NCBI RefSeq assembly: GCF_003003355.1
Contig: NZ_PVTQ01000007.1
Location: 1-64,000, forward strand
Reading direction: 5' to 3'
Length of the DNA stretch: 64,000 nt
Source of the DNA: Donghicola tyrosinivorans
GTDB taxonomy: Bacteria > Pseudomonadota > Alphaproteobacteria > Rhodobacterales > Rhodobacteraceae
Shown: piece by piece, positions 1 to 9,175 of the stretch
Layout of the letters: each line of letters opens with the position of its first letter
Numbering within the stretch: the first letter of the stretch is position 1
Program-made: the position numbers and the translations under genes
Notes under the pieces: generated by a model
The model's database searches: none
Seen by the model: only the letters and a program-made list of their open reading frames with translations
What the model was told of the DNA's origin: nothing

Positions 1-316
1 GAACCAAACAGCCTTGCGACCGTCCCGTCCGCCCCAACCGCGCCTCAGCGCCGCCGGTGAGGGGTCTTCTACGGATAGGCGAGAAGAGTCGCAAGACCTA
101 AATCAAAGAAAATACACCGCAAACGCAGAAAAATCGTAAGTAACTGATTTTAAATATAAATATCCCATCCAAGCCGAGAATGCGCAAAAAACTGATCCAC
201 ATTCACGGGTTCTTAAGGGGTCTTCCGCCATCTTTAGAGCATCACGTGCAAACACCGTAGTGACTTGCCTACAGAAAGGATTGCGGCCACCTTACGACCA
301 ACCAAAGCGACATATT
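1..316. other. Intergenic region at the left edge
   Basis: No convincing gene is seen in these 316 bases. One reading frame on the plus strand is open from the edge to a TGA at 58-60 and reads like the proline- and arginine-rich tail of a protein, but it is too short to assign. A small hairpin with a 6-bp stem (TCTTCT at 65-70, AGAAGA at 82-87) follows that stop without a T run. The 9-mer GGGGTCTTC occurs at 61-69 and again at 217-225. The rest is relatively AT-rich and probably holds the promoter of the nuclease gene at 317. Confidence 0.4.
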
Positions 317-1552
317 ATGAAGATCATCCATACAGCCGATATTCACCTGGATTCTCCTCTGCGGTCTCTGGCTTTCAAAGACCCGCGCCTGAGCGATCTT
401 GTACAGAATGCAACCCGACAAGCTTTAAAGCAGATCGTGGATGTAGCGATTGAGCTAGAAGTAATCGCTCTGCTCATCGCCGGTGACCTCTACGACGGCG
501 CCGAGCGAAGCGCCAAGACCGCAGCATTCCTGCTAAGCCAACTGGGCCGGCTGCAAGAAGCGAATATCCATGTCTTCTATATTAAAGGAAACCATGACGC
601 TGAGAACCCGATCACCGGTGAACTGACGCTCCCGTCAAACGTTCATGTGTTTGATGGGCGGGGTGACAAGGTCCAGATACCCGACACCGATATTTGGATT
701 CACGGCGTTAGCTTTTCCGGCAAACATGCGCCAGACAGTCTTTTGCCCCGTTTCAATCCACCAGTTCCAGGCGCGATCAATATAGGGATGCTGCACACCT
801 CACTTGCAGGGGCCGCAGGGCATGATCCTTATGCGCCCTGCACTGTGGCGGATCTCAGCAATCATGGCTTTGACTATTGGGCACTGGGGCATGTTCACAA
901 GCGGCAGGTGCACAGTTCCCAGCCTTGGATCGTGATGCCCGGAATGCCTCAGGGGCGCGATATCGGCGAGGCCGGAGCAAAAACAGCCAGCTTGCTGACG
1001 ATCAGCGACGGTGCCATCTCGGTGTCAGAGATCGCGACTTCGCAGGTCATGTTTCAGGATTGCGCACTTCAGGTCGACGATCTTCGGTCAACAGATGAAC
1101 TACGGATCAAAATGCGCAATGCTCTGAGCGAGACTGCATCTACGATAACGTCAGACCAAGCGATCCTGCGAATGACGATCACGGGCCAGACCGAATTACG
1201 GTGGGAATTGTTGCGCGACGCAGATGCATGGCAGGAAACCGCTGTGGCGCTTGCAGAAGACGCGGGCAACCTCTGGATCGAAAAGCTCATCTTTGACCTC
1301 AGCCCCCCTTCAGCCAAAACCGATCATTCAGGTGCCTTGGACACCCTTGAAGAAATGATGGGCCAGATCACTTTCGAAGACAGCTTCGCCGCCGAGGCGA
1401 CCCGCGAGGTTGAGGCCATGATTGCCGATCTTCCCCCCGCCGTGCGTAAAACGTTGGCGCCCGACGAAGACCGCATGAAGAATCTTCTGCAGGACAGTGC
1501 GGAAGAAGGCACTGATACAATCCTCGCCATGATGCGGGGGGCAAGCGTATGA
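317..1552 (+). CDS. DNA repair exonuclease, YhaO/SbcD-like metallophosphoesterase
   Basis: This 411-residue calcineurin-like metallophosphoesterase is the predicted nuclease subunit of an SbcCD/YhaON-type DNA-processing complex. Metal-binding motifs appear in the expected order: DIH near residue 8, GDLYDG, GNHD, LHTS and GHVH. I chose the ATG at 317 because the protein then starts directly with the first beta strand (MKIIHTADIHL); an in-frame start at 260 would add 19 residues outside the family fold. The stop overlaps the start of the partner ATPase by 4 bp, so the two are almost certainly co-translated. The family is known from structure and biochemistry of SbcD/Mre11; the exact substrate of YhaO-like members is not known to me. 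Confidence 0.85.
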   Translation: MKIIHTADIHLDSPLRSLAFKDPRLSDLVQNATRQALKQIVDVAIELEVIALLIAGDLYDGAERSAKTAAFLLSQLGRLQEANIHVFYIKGNHDAENPITGELTLPSNVHVFDGRGDKVQIPDTDIWIHGVSFSGKHAPDSLLPRFNPPVPGAINIGMLHTSLAGAAGHDPYAPCTVADLSNHGFDYWALGHVHKRQVHSSQPWIVMPGMPQGRDIGEAGAKTASLLTISDGAISVSEIATSQVMFQDCALQVDDLRSTDELRIKMRNALSETASTITSDQAILRMTITGQTELRWELLRDADAWQETAVALAEDAGNLWIEKLIFDLSPPSAKTDHSGALDTLEEMMGQITFEDSFAAEATREVEAMIADLPPAVRKTLAPDEDRMKNLLQDSAEEGTDTILAMMRGASV

Positions 1553-4500
1553 TGCGGCTGCGCCAGTTGAAACTGGATGTATTCGGTCACTTCAGCGGTC
1601 ATCAATATGACTTCGGCAACCGATCGGAGTGCGACTTCCACATTCTCTATGGCCCGAATGAGGCTGGCAAAACCACCACGATGGAGGGGTACCTCCGATT
1701 GCTCTACGGCTTTCCCCTGCGGGAACGCTACGCATTCCAGCATCAACGCAAGAACCTACAGGTTTCTGGACTTCTAGAGATCGACGGCGAAGTCCGTCAG
1801 ATCACCCGCCTGCCCTCATCGAACGGCGCCTTGGTTGACGCACATGGCAACCCGCTACCCGAGGCGACATTTTCGGGGCACCTTGGCGGCATGTCGGAAC
1901 GGGACTACCGCGCCTTGCTATGCCTTGATGACCACACGATCGAACAAGGCGGCGAAGAGATCGCCAGTAGCAAGGGCGACATCGGGCATCTACTATTTTC
2001 GGCCGCTGCCGGTGTGGCTGACCTGTCCCAAGTGTTGGACGCCGCGCGATCCAAAGCGGATGAACTCTACAAGAAACGGTCAAGCAAAACCCAGATGGCA
2101 GCGCTGAAAAAAGAACTGGGGGACCTGAAGAAAGAAATCGACGCGCTGGATGTGCCTGCCGCTGCATATAAGAAATTGAAACAGGATCGGGACACGGCCA
2201 CCGCATCCGAACAAGAGGCACGTACAGCGCGACAGGTGATTGCAGCAAGACTTGCGCAAGCCACCGCCCAGGCAGAAGCCTTGCCGATGCTTGCTCAGTT
2301 GGATCGGTTGACCACAGACTTTGCACCGATTGCCCACTACCCCAATGATCTTCCGGTCGAGCCCGAGGCGCTACTCGAGCGGATGAGCGCACATGACCGC
2401 GCCAGCGCAACCGCAGAGCGCCTAGGCCAAGAGATCACCGCATTAGAGGCGCGACTGGAAGAGTTGAAACGGTCTCCCGAAGATCTGTCACTGGCCGACG
2501 TTCTGGAAGCGCTGGATATGAAGCGCACCCGCTTTAGAGGGGCCGAAGCCGATCTGGAACGCAGGCAGACGTCTTTAAGCCATGTGCTTCAAGACATGAA
2601 GGGCTTGGCCGCCGATCTGGCAGCATCGACACTTCCGCTTGAGCAATTGGTTCTGTCTGACGGGCAGTTGGGTCAGCTTGAAGCTGCCTTGGATCAGTTG
2701 AGCAAAGCGCAGGCTTTGACGACCGAGCGCAAAGCAGCGTTAAGCGAACAAGCCCTACGCTTGACCGAGGCGCAGGCCGCACTGGACGCCGTGCCACTGT
2801 TTAACCCGCAACAATCGGCTGTACAAAACATCATCGAACGCGCTGAGGTGGAAACGCTGGGGCCCACATATGCCCGCGCGACTGAAGCGATCCGTCAGGC
2901 CGAATTTGCGGCCAATACGGCGATGGATGCGCTAACACATCTCGGGCAAAGCTTTGATACGCTGCCGGCATTGCCAATTACCAGCACCGACGCAGAGCAC
3001 CTCGCTGAACGCCACGCAGACCTGATGCGCCAGCATGATGAGTTGGAGGCAACACGTGAAGGTTTGGAAACGGACCGGCGCCAGCGGCTGCAAGAAGCTG
3101 AAGCCCTTCGGAAAAGCAGCGGCTTGATGGGGGATGAGGCAGCCCAATCCCTGCTAAATGCGCGCAATTCGGCATGGGATGCCCACCGCGCAGCGCTTTC
3201 CGGCGAAAGTGCTGACGGCTTTTGGTCCACGCAGCAAACCCTTGACCAAGCCAGCGCCAAACGGCTGCAGCAGGCCCGCGATCTGGCACGCCTGCGCGAA
3301 GCCGAAGCGGCCGCTGATGCATTGGCGATCCGTCTTGAAGCTGCACAGCGGACGGATGAAAAATGCCAAGGCAAGTTGCGCGAAGTCGGCGTACAGATCG
3401 CAGGACACTGCGATCACGCCGGACTGACCGCGCCCATGGGACCGCGCGCCTTTGCAGGCTGGATTGCCAAACTAGAGGCGGCCCACAGCGCCTCGCACCA
3501 TTTGCGACGGGTTCGAGAGCAACACGCAGACATTCTGACCAAGGCAAAGATGATCGCTGCAGACCTCGGGGCGGCGATGAAAATCGCGGAAAATGACTTT
3601 GAAACGGTCATAACCAAGGCGCGCGCCGTCGCGACCGAGGCGACGCGCATCAAAGCCGCCCATGAAAAAGCTGCGCAAGCCGCGATGATCGCAAAGCAGA
3701 CCCATCAACAAGCAAAGCTACGGCTGTCAGATGCCGAAGAAGCCGCCCATGGCAGCCAAGAGCGGTGGAATGCGCTGATCGCCGAAATCGCAGGCGGGGC
3801 ACTTTCGGCTGAAACGCTGATGCACTCGCTCAAGCCCCTGCGCGATTTGCGTGTACATGACAGCAAACGCAAAGACCTGAGCCGTCAAATCGACGCCATG
3901 ACGGCGGATAAATCCGCCTTTCTGGATGCGATGCAGAAATTGGCACAACAATACGATCTGCCCGAAACATCCCCGCTAGAAATTTTCGCCGGATTGCAGC
4001 AGCGGTTGGCACAGGCTGAGAAAACCGAAGAGAACTTCGCCGCAATGACGCAGACTTTGGCCCATGCCAGAGAGGGGCTTGATACGGCGCAAAAAACCCT
4101 TGTCCGTCTGAATGAAGAAACCCAGCGCGAAGCCCGCCTATTCAACCTGCAAGAGCCGCCAAATGATCTTGCCAGCCTGCGACAGGCCGCCCTTGCCTGC
4201 CAGCAAGCTATCGCCTTGCGCCGCGCAATTACCGACCTTGAGGCAGGCATTCTGAAGCGGCTTGGCTGCGCGGACATCGCGGCGGCACGTCGGGACCTAG
4301 CAAGCGCCACCCTGCCCGAACTTGAGGCGCAGGCCGGAACCTTACAACAAGACCTGAACGCAGCAGAGGAACGTTGGCAGGCCGCGCTTTCAGCCCGCAC
4401 GCTTGCACAAAACGCCCTGAGCTGCGTGTCGGCCGATGGGGACGTGGCCGCCCTGACCGCCCGCCGCGCGGTGATCGAGCTAGAGATCGAGGACTGCGCC

Positions 4501-4998
4501 CGCCGTTATCTAAAACTGCACATCGGTCACAAACTGGCCGAAGAGGCCCTGCGCCGCTATCGCGATACCCATCGCAGTGGCATGTTGCAGGCGACCGAAA
4601 CCGCCTTTGCCGCTCTGACCGACGGGGCGTATAGCCAGTTGCGCACTCAGGTCGACGGCGGCACTGAGGTGCTGCTTGCCATCGATGCAAGCGGACGCGC
4701 CAAGCGCACCGAAGACATGTCAAAAGGCACGCGATTCCAACTGTATCTGGCTTTGCGCGCTGCGGCCTATGAACAGCTTGCCGCGCAGGGCACTTGCCTG
4801 CCCTTCTTCTGCGACGACATCTTTGAGACCTTTGATGAGGCGCGGACCCGCGCCGCCTGCCGGTTGATGCAGCGGATCGGCAAGACGGGTCAGGCAATCT
4901 ACCTGACCCATCACCGCCATGTCTTGGATATCGCACAGCAAGCCTGCGGCGACGCTGTGCGCATCCATTATATTCAGGGGGCGCCGGACACCGCGTGA
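1549..4998 (+). CDS. YhaN/SbcC-like AAA ATPase with long coiled coils
   Basis: This 1149-residue SMC-like ATPase is the predicted partner of the nuclease just upstream, with which it shares an ATGA overlap. The N-terminus carries a Walker A motif (GPNEAGKTTT, about residues 36-45) typical of the YhaN/SbcC/RecF type, followed by the YhaN-type N-terminal domain. Residues about 180-950 are rich in Ala, Glu, Gln, Arg and Leu and look like long coiled-coil arms. The C-terminal lobe has the ABC-type ATPase end: a degenerate signature around DMSKGTRFQLYLALR and a Walker B-like stretch (LPFFCDDIFETFDE). Its last 25 bp overlap the convergent synthetase gene. It probably handles DNA ends or unusual DNA structures; I see no zinc-hook CXXC in the middle, which fits YhaN better than Rad50. 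Confidence 0.85.
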   Translation: MMRLRQLKLDVFGHFSGHQYDFGNRSECDFHILYGPNEAGKTTTMEGYLRLLYGFPLRERYAFQHQRKNLQVSGLLEIDGEVRQITRLPSSNGALVDAHGNPLPEATFSGHLGGMSERDYRALLCLDDHTIEQGGEEIASSKGDIGHLLFSAAAGVADLSQVLDAARSKADELYKKRSSKTQMAALKKELGDLKKEIDALDVPAAAYKKLKQDRDTATASEQEARTARQVIAARLAQATAQAEALPMLAQLDRLTTDFAPIAHYPNDLPVEPEALLERMSAHDRASATAERLGQEITALEARLEELKRSPEDLSLADVLEALDMKRTRFRGAEADLERRQTSLSHVLQDMKGLAADLAASTLPLEQLVLSDGQLGQLEAALDQLSKAQALTTERKAALSEQALRLTEAQAALDAVPLFNPQQSAVQNIIERAEVETLGPTYARATEAIRQAEFAANTAMDALTHLGQSFDTLPALPITSTDAEHLAERHADLMRQHDELEATREGLETDRRQRLQEAEALRKSSGLMGDEAAQSLLNARNSAWDAHRAALSGESADGFWSTQQTLDQASAKRLQQARDLARLREAEAAADALAIRLEAAQRTDEKCQGKLREVGVQIAGHCDHAGLTAPMGPRAFAGWIAKLEAAHSASHHLRRVREQHADILTKAKMIAADLGAAMKIAENDFETVITKARAVATEATRIKAAHEKAAQAAMIAKQTHQQAKLRLSDAEEAAHGSQERWNALIAEIAGGALSAETLMHSLKPLRDLRVHDSKRKDLSRQIDAMTADKSAFLDAMQKLAQQYDLPETSPLEIFAGLQQRLAQAEKTEENFAAMTQTLAHAREGLDTAQKTLVRLNEETQREARLFNLQEPPNDLASLRQAALACQQAIALRRAITDLEAGILKRLGCADIAAARRDLASATLPELEAQAGTLQQDLNAAEERWQAALSARTLAQNALSCVSADGDVAALTARRAVIELEIEDCARRYLKLHIGHKLAEEALRRYRDTHRSGMLQATETAFAALTDGAYSQLRTQVDGGTEVLLAIDASGRAKRTEDMSKGTRFQLYLALRAAAYEQLAAQGTCLPFFCDDIFETFDEARTRAACRLMQRIGKTGQAIYLTHHRHVLDIAQQACGDAVRIHYIQGAPDTA

Positions 4999-7900
4999 GC
5001 CGCGATGTCCGAGCCCGCCCGCGCGGCCACTTCGGGACGGACCTGAAGATTGCCCGCCCCGTTAGGGAAAGGAATGGCCGCGGTTAGCTCCAGCATCTGA
5101 GGAAGGGCCGATTGATGCTGAAGGCTTTCGCATTTGGCAGGGTTGCCGCTCCAGACGGTCTGCGCCTCAAGGGTCTCGCCCTTCAGGACAAAGGCGTCAC
5201 TCTGAACCGTCGAGCGGTCTTCAAGGGTGGTGCTGTAATGAACAAAGCTGTTCACACCCAGCGTCACCTCATCCCCGACCTGAATTGGGCCAGACTTGAA
5301 ACAACCGTCTTCCAGCGAATGCCCCTGCAACGCAGACCCTGCGTTCAGGGTGCAGTAATCCCCGATCCGGACCAGCGGCTTTTCAGAGATCGACACCCCG
5401 TCATCGTAAAGGCAGCGCCCGACCGACACCCCTGCGATCCGCCACACCAAGGATTTCAACGGTGTGCCGTTAAATGCTGTCAGCGATGTCGTCACGCTAA
5501 GTTTCCAGTACCGTTCATGGCACCAGAAATAGTCTTCATAGATCGAACAGACCCGCTCTTTCATCTCCGGACCATAGCGCACGTAAAGGCGTTCCATCGC
5601 CACGCCCCAGAGGGCACCGGCAACGAAAACAACCATCGTGGTCAGCGCCAGTCCACCAGCGGACCATAGCCCGAGATGGAACATCAAATAGTGCGCAATC
5701 AGACCCGCAATCGCCAGACGGCTCCAACCGAGGGCCAGATAGTAGGCCATGGACACCAGATTGTAGCGGGTCTTAGCGCGCAGACGCTCGGCCCGAACCT
5801 CCGGATCATCGTACTGCGCAAACGCCATGTCCCGTTGCACAGAGCGGGGAATTTCGAACTCGGGCGAGCCGAGCAGCCCCACGCCGGTCCGCTTACGACC
5901 GTGGAGCGGGATATGCACCTTGGTCCCCAGCAGCACATCGTCACCAAGGGCCATCTCGGGCGTGGCGAACAGGGCATTCCCCAGAAAACTGTTCTTGCCG
6001 AAACGTACAGTGCCCAGTCGGAATTGCCCCGAAGAGTATTCCGCATTCGCCGCCATCAATCCGTCAGAGACCATCGTGCCGCTGCCAAACTCACACAGGA
6101 ACGGCACGTCGTGCTTTTGCTCCATGCCGAAATTGGTTCCCGTGTTCACCGCATCGGGAAACCGATAGCCGACCGCACGCAGCCACGGCACCGCAAAGTA
6201 ACTGTCCCCGAACAAACCGCACAGAAATTTTGAGTTCGACCAGACGCGCGTCATGTTCAGCATGTAGTGGCGCAAACCGTAGAGGGGATAGCTGCGCCCC
6301 TCTTGCAGAAAGGCAAACGACAGACGCGGGACAACCAGCATCATCACCGCCAACAAGAGAACACCGGCGACGAACAGGACGGCAGAGCCCAACAGGATCT
6401 CTTCGATGATGATCAGCGTATTGACGGGAACCACGCTGACCGGCGCCCCTTCAGAGGGCAAACGCGCCTGATCCGGCATGATGTAGTGGTAAAGCAGAAC
6501 AGGGATCGGACCAAAGATACAGGCCATCGCGACAATACCGCTCAGCGCATGCAAGATACGTCTGGTGGCGCTGATGGGATGATTGGACAGCGTCCGGAAA
6601 AAACCCTTGGCCGGTTGCGCGGGAATTCCGTAGTAACTGCGCCCTGCCTCTAGGGACTGGCCCTCGGCCAGACAGGAAGCATGGCCCAGTTCCGCATCGT
6701 TGGGCAGGCAGGTGTTGATCTCCAGTACCGAGCCGTCACCGACGAACGCGCGATCCCCCACATGGACCGAACCGATGTGAATATAGCCGTCCCGCGCCAC
6801 ATAGCCCGAGGCCAGCACGTCACGACCGACCACCGCGTCCTTACCCGCATGGAACAGATCGGTCGCAACAGGTGCTGCCGACTGGACCATTGCGGTCCAC
6901 GCCACATCGGCCCCCAAAAGGCGCAGGTGCAAATTATACAATGGCGTGCCCGGCATCAGCCCGATGGGCGAAGTGCGGATCAGGGATTTCACCAGCCAGA
7001 AGCGGCAGTAAGCCCACGACCAAAGCGGAAAGCTTTGCGGTGTCCAGCGCCCGACCAGCAGCCATTTGACCGCAATCGGCAACAGGGAAAACAACAAAAA
7101 GCCGCCCAAAGCCACGGTGCAGGCGTGCAGATAGGTGGTCAACACGGTCTCGGCGTTGAAGGTCCAACTGATCCCGTGGATCGTGACCCAACTGCCAAGC
7201 CAAAGGTAGGAAAAGACCGCCAATAGCTGGAAAACCCCTGTTCCCCAATATTGCAGCAACGTGGGTTTATGGACCTGTACATCGCGTTTGAGCGGCATCG
7301 TCTGGTTGTCCGAATGCGCCAGATGGGCGCACAAATCGCGCAGGTTTGAATGTTGATAGAGATCCTTGATCGCAATGCCCTTTGCCAGCCCCAACTTTCG
7401 CAATTGGGCCGCGAAACGGGCCATCAGCAGGGAATTCGCTCCAAGCTCCAAAAAGAAATCCGCCGTGGCCGAGACCCGTTCGACCTTCAAAAGGCCGCCC
7501 AGGATTTCAGCCATGTCGGCCTCTTTTCCGGCCAGGGGGGCCTCATATTCCGTGGCCTCCTGCACCAAACGACGGCCCGACGGGGCGGGCAACGCCTTGC
7601 GGTCGGCTTTATCGCTGGGAAGCATCGGGATCGCGTCCAGTTTTTCAAAGAATGCCGGCACCATAAAGGGGGGCAACTTGCGGCGCAATTCGCCCGCAAG
7701 TTTCTCGGCTGTGATCGTTCCTGTGAAATAGGCTGCCAGTTCGGTTTCTTGTCCTTCGGGAGTGTATGTTGCCACCACCGCTTGGCGGACACCGGCGACC
7801 TGCAGCATAACCGTTTCGATCTCGTCCAGTTCGATCCGATAACCACGGATTTTCACCTGCGTGTCGATGCGGCCCATGTAGACGATGCGGCCCTGATCAT

Positions 7901-9140
7901 CGATCCGCCCCAGATCCCCTGACCGGTATACCCGACCCGAGGCGTTCTCTGGCATCCCGAAGATATCCTTGATGAACACTGCCGCCGTCAAATCATCGCG
8001 GCCGACATACCCGCGCGAAACGCCAATGCCCGCAATCGCGATCTCTCCGACCTCGCCTTGGGGCAGAACCTCGGCTGTATCCGGTTTCAGGATTGCGACA
8101 CTATAGGTGGGCAGCGGTGCACCGATGGTGATCGGGGTATCCGGCATCAAACGCGCAATCGTGGCCGTCACCGTAGTTTCGGTAGGACCGTAGGCATTCA
8201 GGATCACCCGACCACGCTGATGCCAGCGGGCCGCCAGATCGGCGGGGCAAGCCTCGCCCGAGACGATGATCAGGCGCAAATCCGGCAAGGTCGGCTCGAC
8301 CGTGGCCAAAAGTGTAGGCACGCAACACAGGGCCGAAATCCGCTTTTCCTGAAGGAAATCATACAGATCCTCGCCCACAAGGCTGGCACCTGACTGGTTC
8401 GGCACCAAGGTTGCCCCCGCCAAAAGCGGCACCCAGATTTCCTCGACCGAGAAATCGAAGGCCAGTGTCAGTCCCTGATAGACCCGATCTCCAGGTTGAT
8501 AGCCGTAGCATTCTTCTGCAACACGGACAAAGTTCACGATCATCGCGTGGTCGATTGCGACCCCTTTCGGCCGACCTGTCGAGCCGGATGTGTAGATGAT
8601 ATAGGCCAGTTCTGACGAGAACGGCACGCCGGACAGCCGCGTCTGCGGCATCTCGGCGATCTCGGCAGCGTCGCGATCCAATGCAATCAGCATTTCTGCC
8701 GCCGAGGCACCCAAACAGGCAAACTCGCCCATCGTCAGCACTGCCCGCACGCCCGCATCCTCGCCGATATAGGCGATGCGATCCGCAGGAAAGCCGGGAT
8801 CCAAGGGAACATAGGCCGCGCCAACCTTCAGCACCGCAAGCATGGCGATATAACTCTCGGCCGAGCGGTCAAATAGCAGCGCCACCACATCACCGGGGAT
8901 CAACCCGCGGGTCAGCAGATACCGCGCCAACTGGTTCGCACGGGCCTCGATCTGGGCGAATGAGAGCCCACCGCTCAGGGTTTCGACCGCGATGCCATCG
9001 GGATTGGCATCACAGGTTGTCTCAAACACATGGTGCAACCGTTCGCCTTCGCGCCAACGGGGGCGGTCATCTGCGTTGGACGTAAGGATATAGGGGCGCG
9101 CGCCCGCAAGCGGGGGCGCGGCCAGAACTTGACCGTTCAT
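4974..9140 (-). CDS. Pls/PosA-type single-module peptide synthetase with membrane C-terminus
   Basis: This 1388-residue protein has the layout of epsilon-poly-lysine synthetase (Pls). An adenylation domain (about residues 30-510) shows motifs YIIYTSGSTGRPKGV, AYGPTETT, YRSGDL and an SDKADRKAL A10 motif. A carrier domain follows, with LGANSL as the phosphopantetheine site, near residue 570. The rest has several transmembrane segments and three left-handed beta-helix (hexapeptide) stretches, matching the tandem C-terminal domains known from Pls to catalyse iterative peptide bonds. There is no condensation or thioesterase domain. My reading of the specificity pocket is D-F-E-C-I-S-A-V-T-K; the acidic residue at pocket position 3 would suit a basic side chain. 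With a diaminobutyrate-forming aminotransferase 35 bp upstream, poly-diaminobutyrate or a related cationic homopolymer is the best inference. The substrate is not proven. Confidence 0.85.
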   Translation of the reverse strand: MNGQVLAAPPLAGARPYILTSNADDRPRWREGERLHHVFETTCDANPDGIAVETLSGGLSFAQIEARANQLARYLLTRGLIPGDVVALLFDRSAESYIAMLAVLKVGAAYVPLDPGFPADRIAYIGEDAGVRAVLTMGEFACLGASAAEMLIALDRDAAEIAEMPQTRLSGVPFSSELAYIIYTSGSTGRPKGVAIDHAMIVNFVRVAEECYGYQPGDRVYQGLTLAFDFSVEEIWVPLLAGATLVPNQSGASLVGEDLYDFLQEKRISALCCVPTLLATVEPTLPDLRLIIVSGEACPADLAARWHQRGRVILNAYGPTETTVTATIARLMPDTPITIGAPLPTYSVAILKPDTAEVLPQGEVGEIAIAGIGVSRGYVGRDDLTAAVFIKDIFGMPENASGRVYRSGDLGRIDDQGRIVYMGRIDTQVKIRGYRIELDEIETVMLQVAGVRQAVVATYTPEGQETELAAYFTGTITAEKLAGELRRKLPPFMVPAFFEKLDAIPMLPSDKADRKALPAPSGRRLVQEATEYEAPLAGKEADMAEILGGLLKVERVSATADFFLELGANSLLMARFAAQLRKLGLAKGIAIKDLYQHSNLRDLCAHLAHSDNQTMPLKRDVQVHKPTLLQYWGTGVFQLLAVFSYLWLGSWVTIHGISWTFNAETVLTTYLHACTVALGGFLLFSLLPIAVKWLLVGRWTPQSFPLWSWAYCRFWLVKSLIRTSPIGLMPGTPLYNLHLRLLGADVAWTAMVQSAAPVATDLFHAGKDAVVGRDVLASGYVARDGYIHIGSVHVGDRAFVGDGSVLEINTCLPNDAELGHASCLAEGQSLEAGRSYYGIPAQPAKGFFRTLSNHPISATRRILHALSGIVAMACIFGPIPVLLYHYIMPDQARLPSEGAPVSVVPVNTLIIIEEILLGSAVLFVAGVLLLAVMMLVVPRLSFAFLQEGRSYPLYGLRHYMLNMTRVWSNSKFLCGLFGDSYFAVPWLRAVGYRFPDAVNTGTNFGMEQKHDVPFLCEFGSGTMVSDGLMAANAEYSSGQFRLGTVRFGKNSFLGNALFATPEMALGDDVLLGTKVHIPLHGRKRTGVGLLGSPEFEIPRSVQRDMAFAQYDDPEVRAERLRAKTRYNLVSMAYYLALGWSRLAIAGLIAHYLMFHLGLWSAGGLALTTMVVFVAGALWGVAMERLYVRYGPEMKERVCSIYEDYFWCHERYWKLSVTTSLTAFNGTPLKSLVWRIAGVSVGRCLYDDGVSISEKPLVRIGDYCTLNAGSALQGHSLEDGCFKSGPIQVGDEVTLGVNSFVHYSTTLEDRSTVQSDAFVLKGETLEAQTVWSGNPAKCESLQHQSALPQMLELTAAIPFPNGAGNLQVRPEVAARAGSDIAAHAVSGAP

Positions 9141-9175
9141 GAAAGTCCTCTTGAAACAGGATACTTGTTAAAAAA

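Noticed and set aside
1-60. C-terminal end of a protein at the left edge
   Set aside because: Only 19 codons are visible with low-complexity composition; cannot be told from chance.
4974-4998. 25-bp overlap of the convergent ATPase and synthetase gene ends
   Set aside because: Short tail-to-tail overlaps occur throughout this compact region, and both proteins keep normal C-termini, so no special mechanism is needed.
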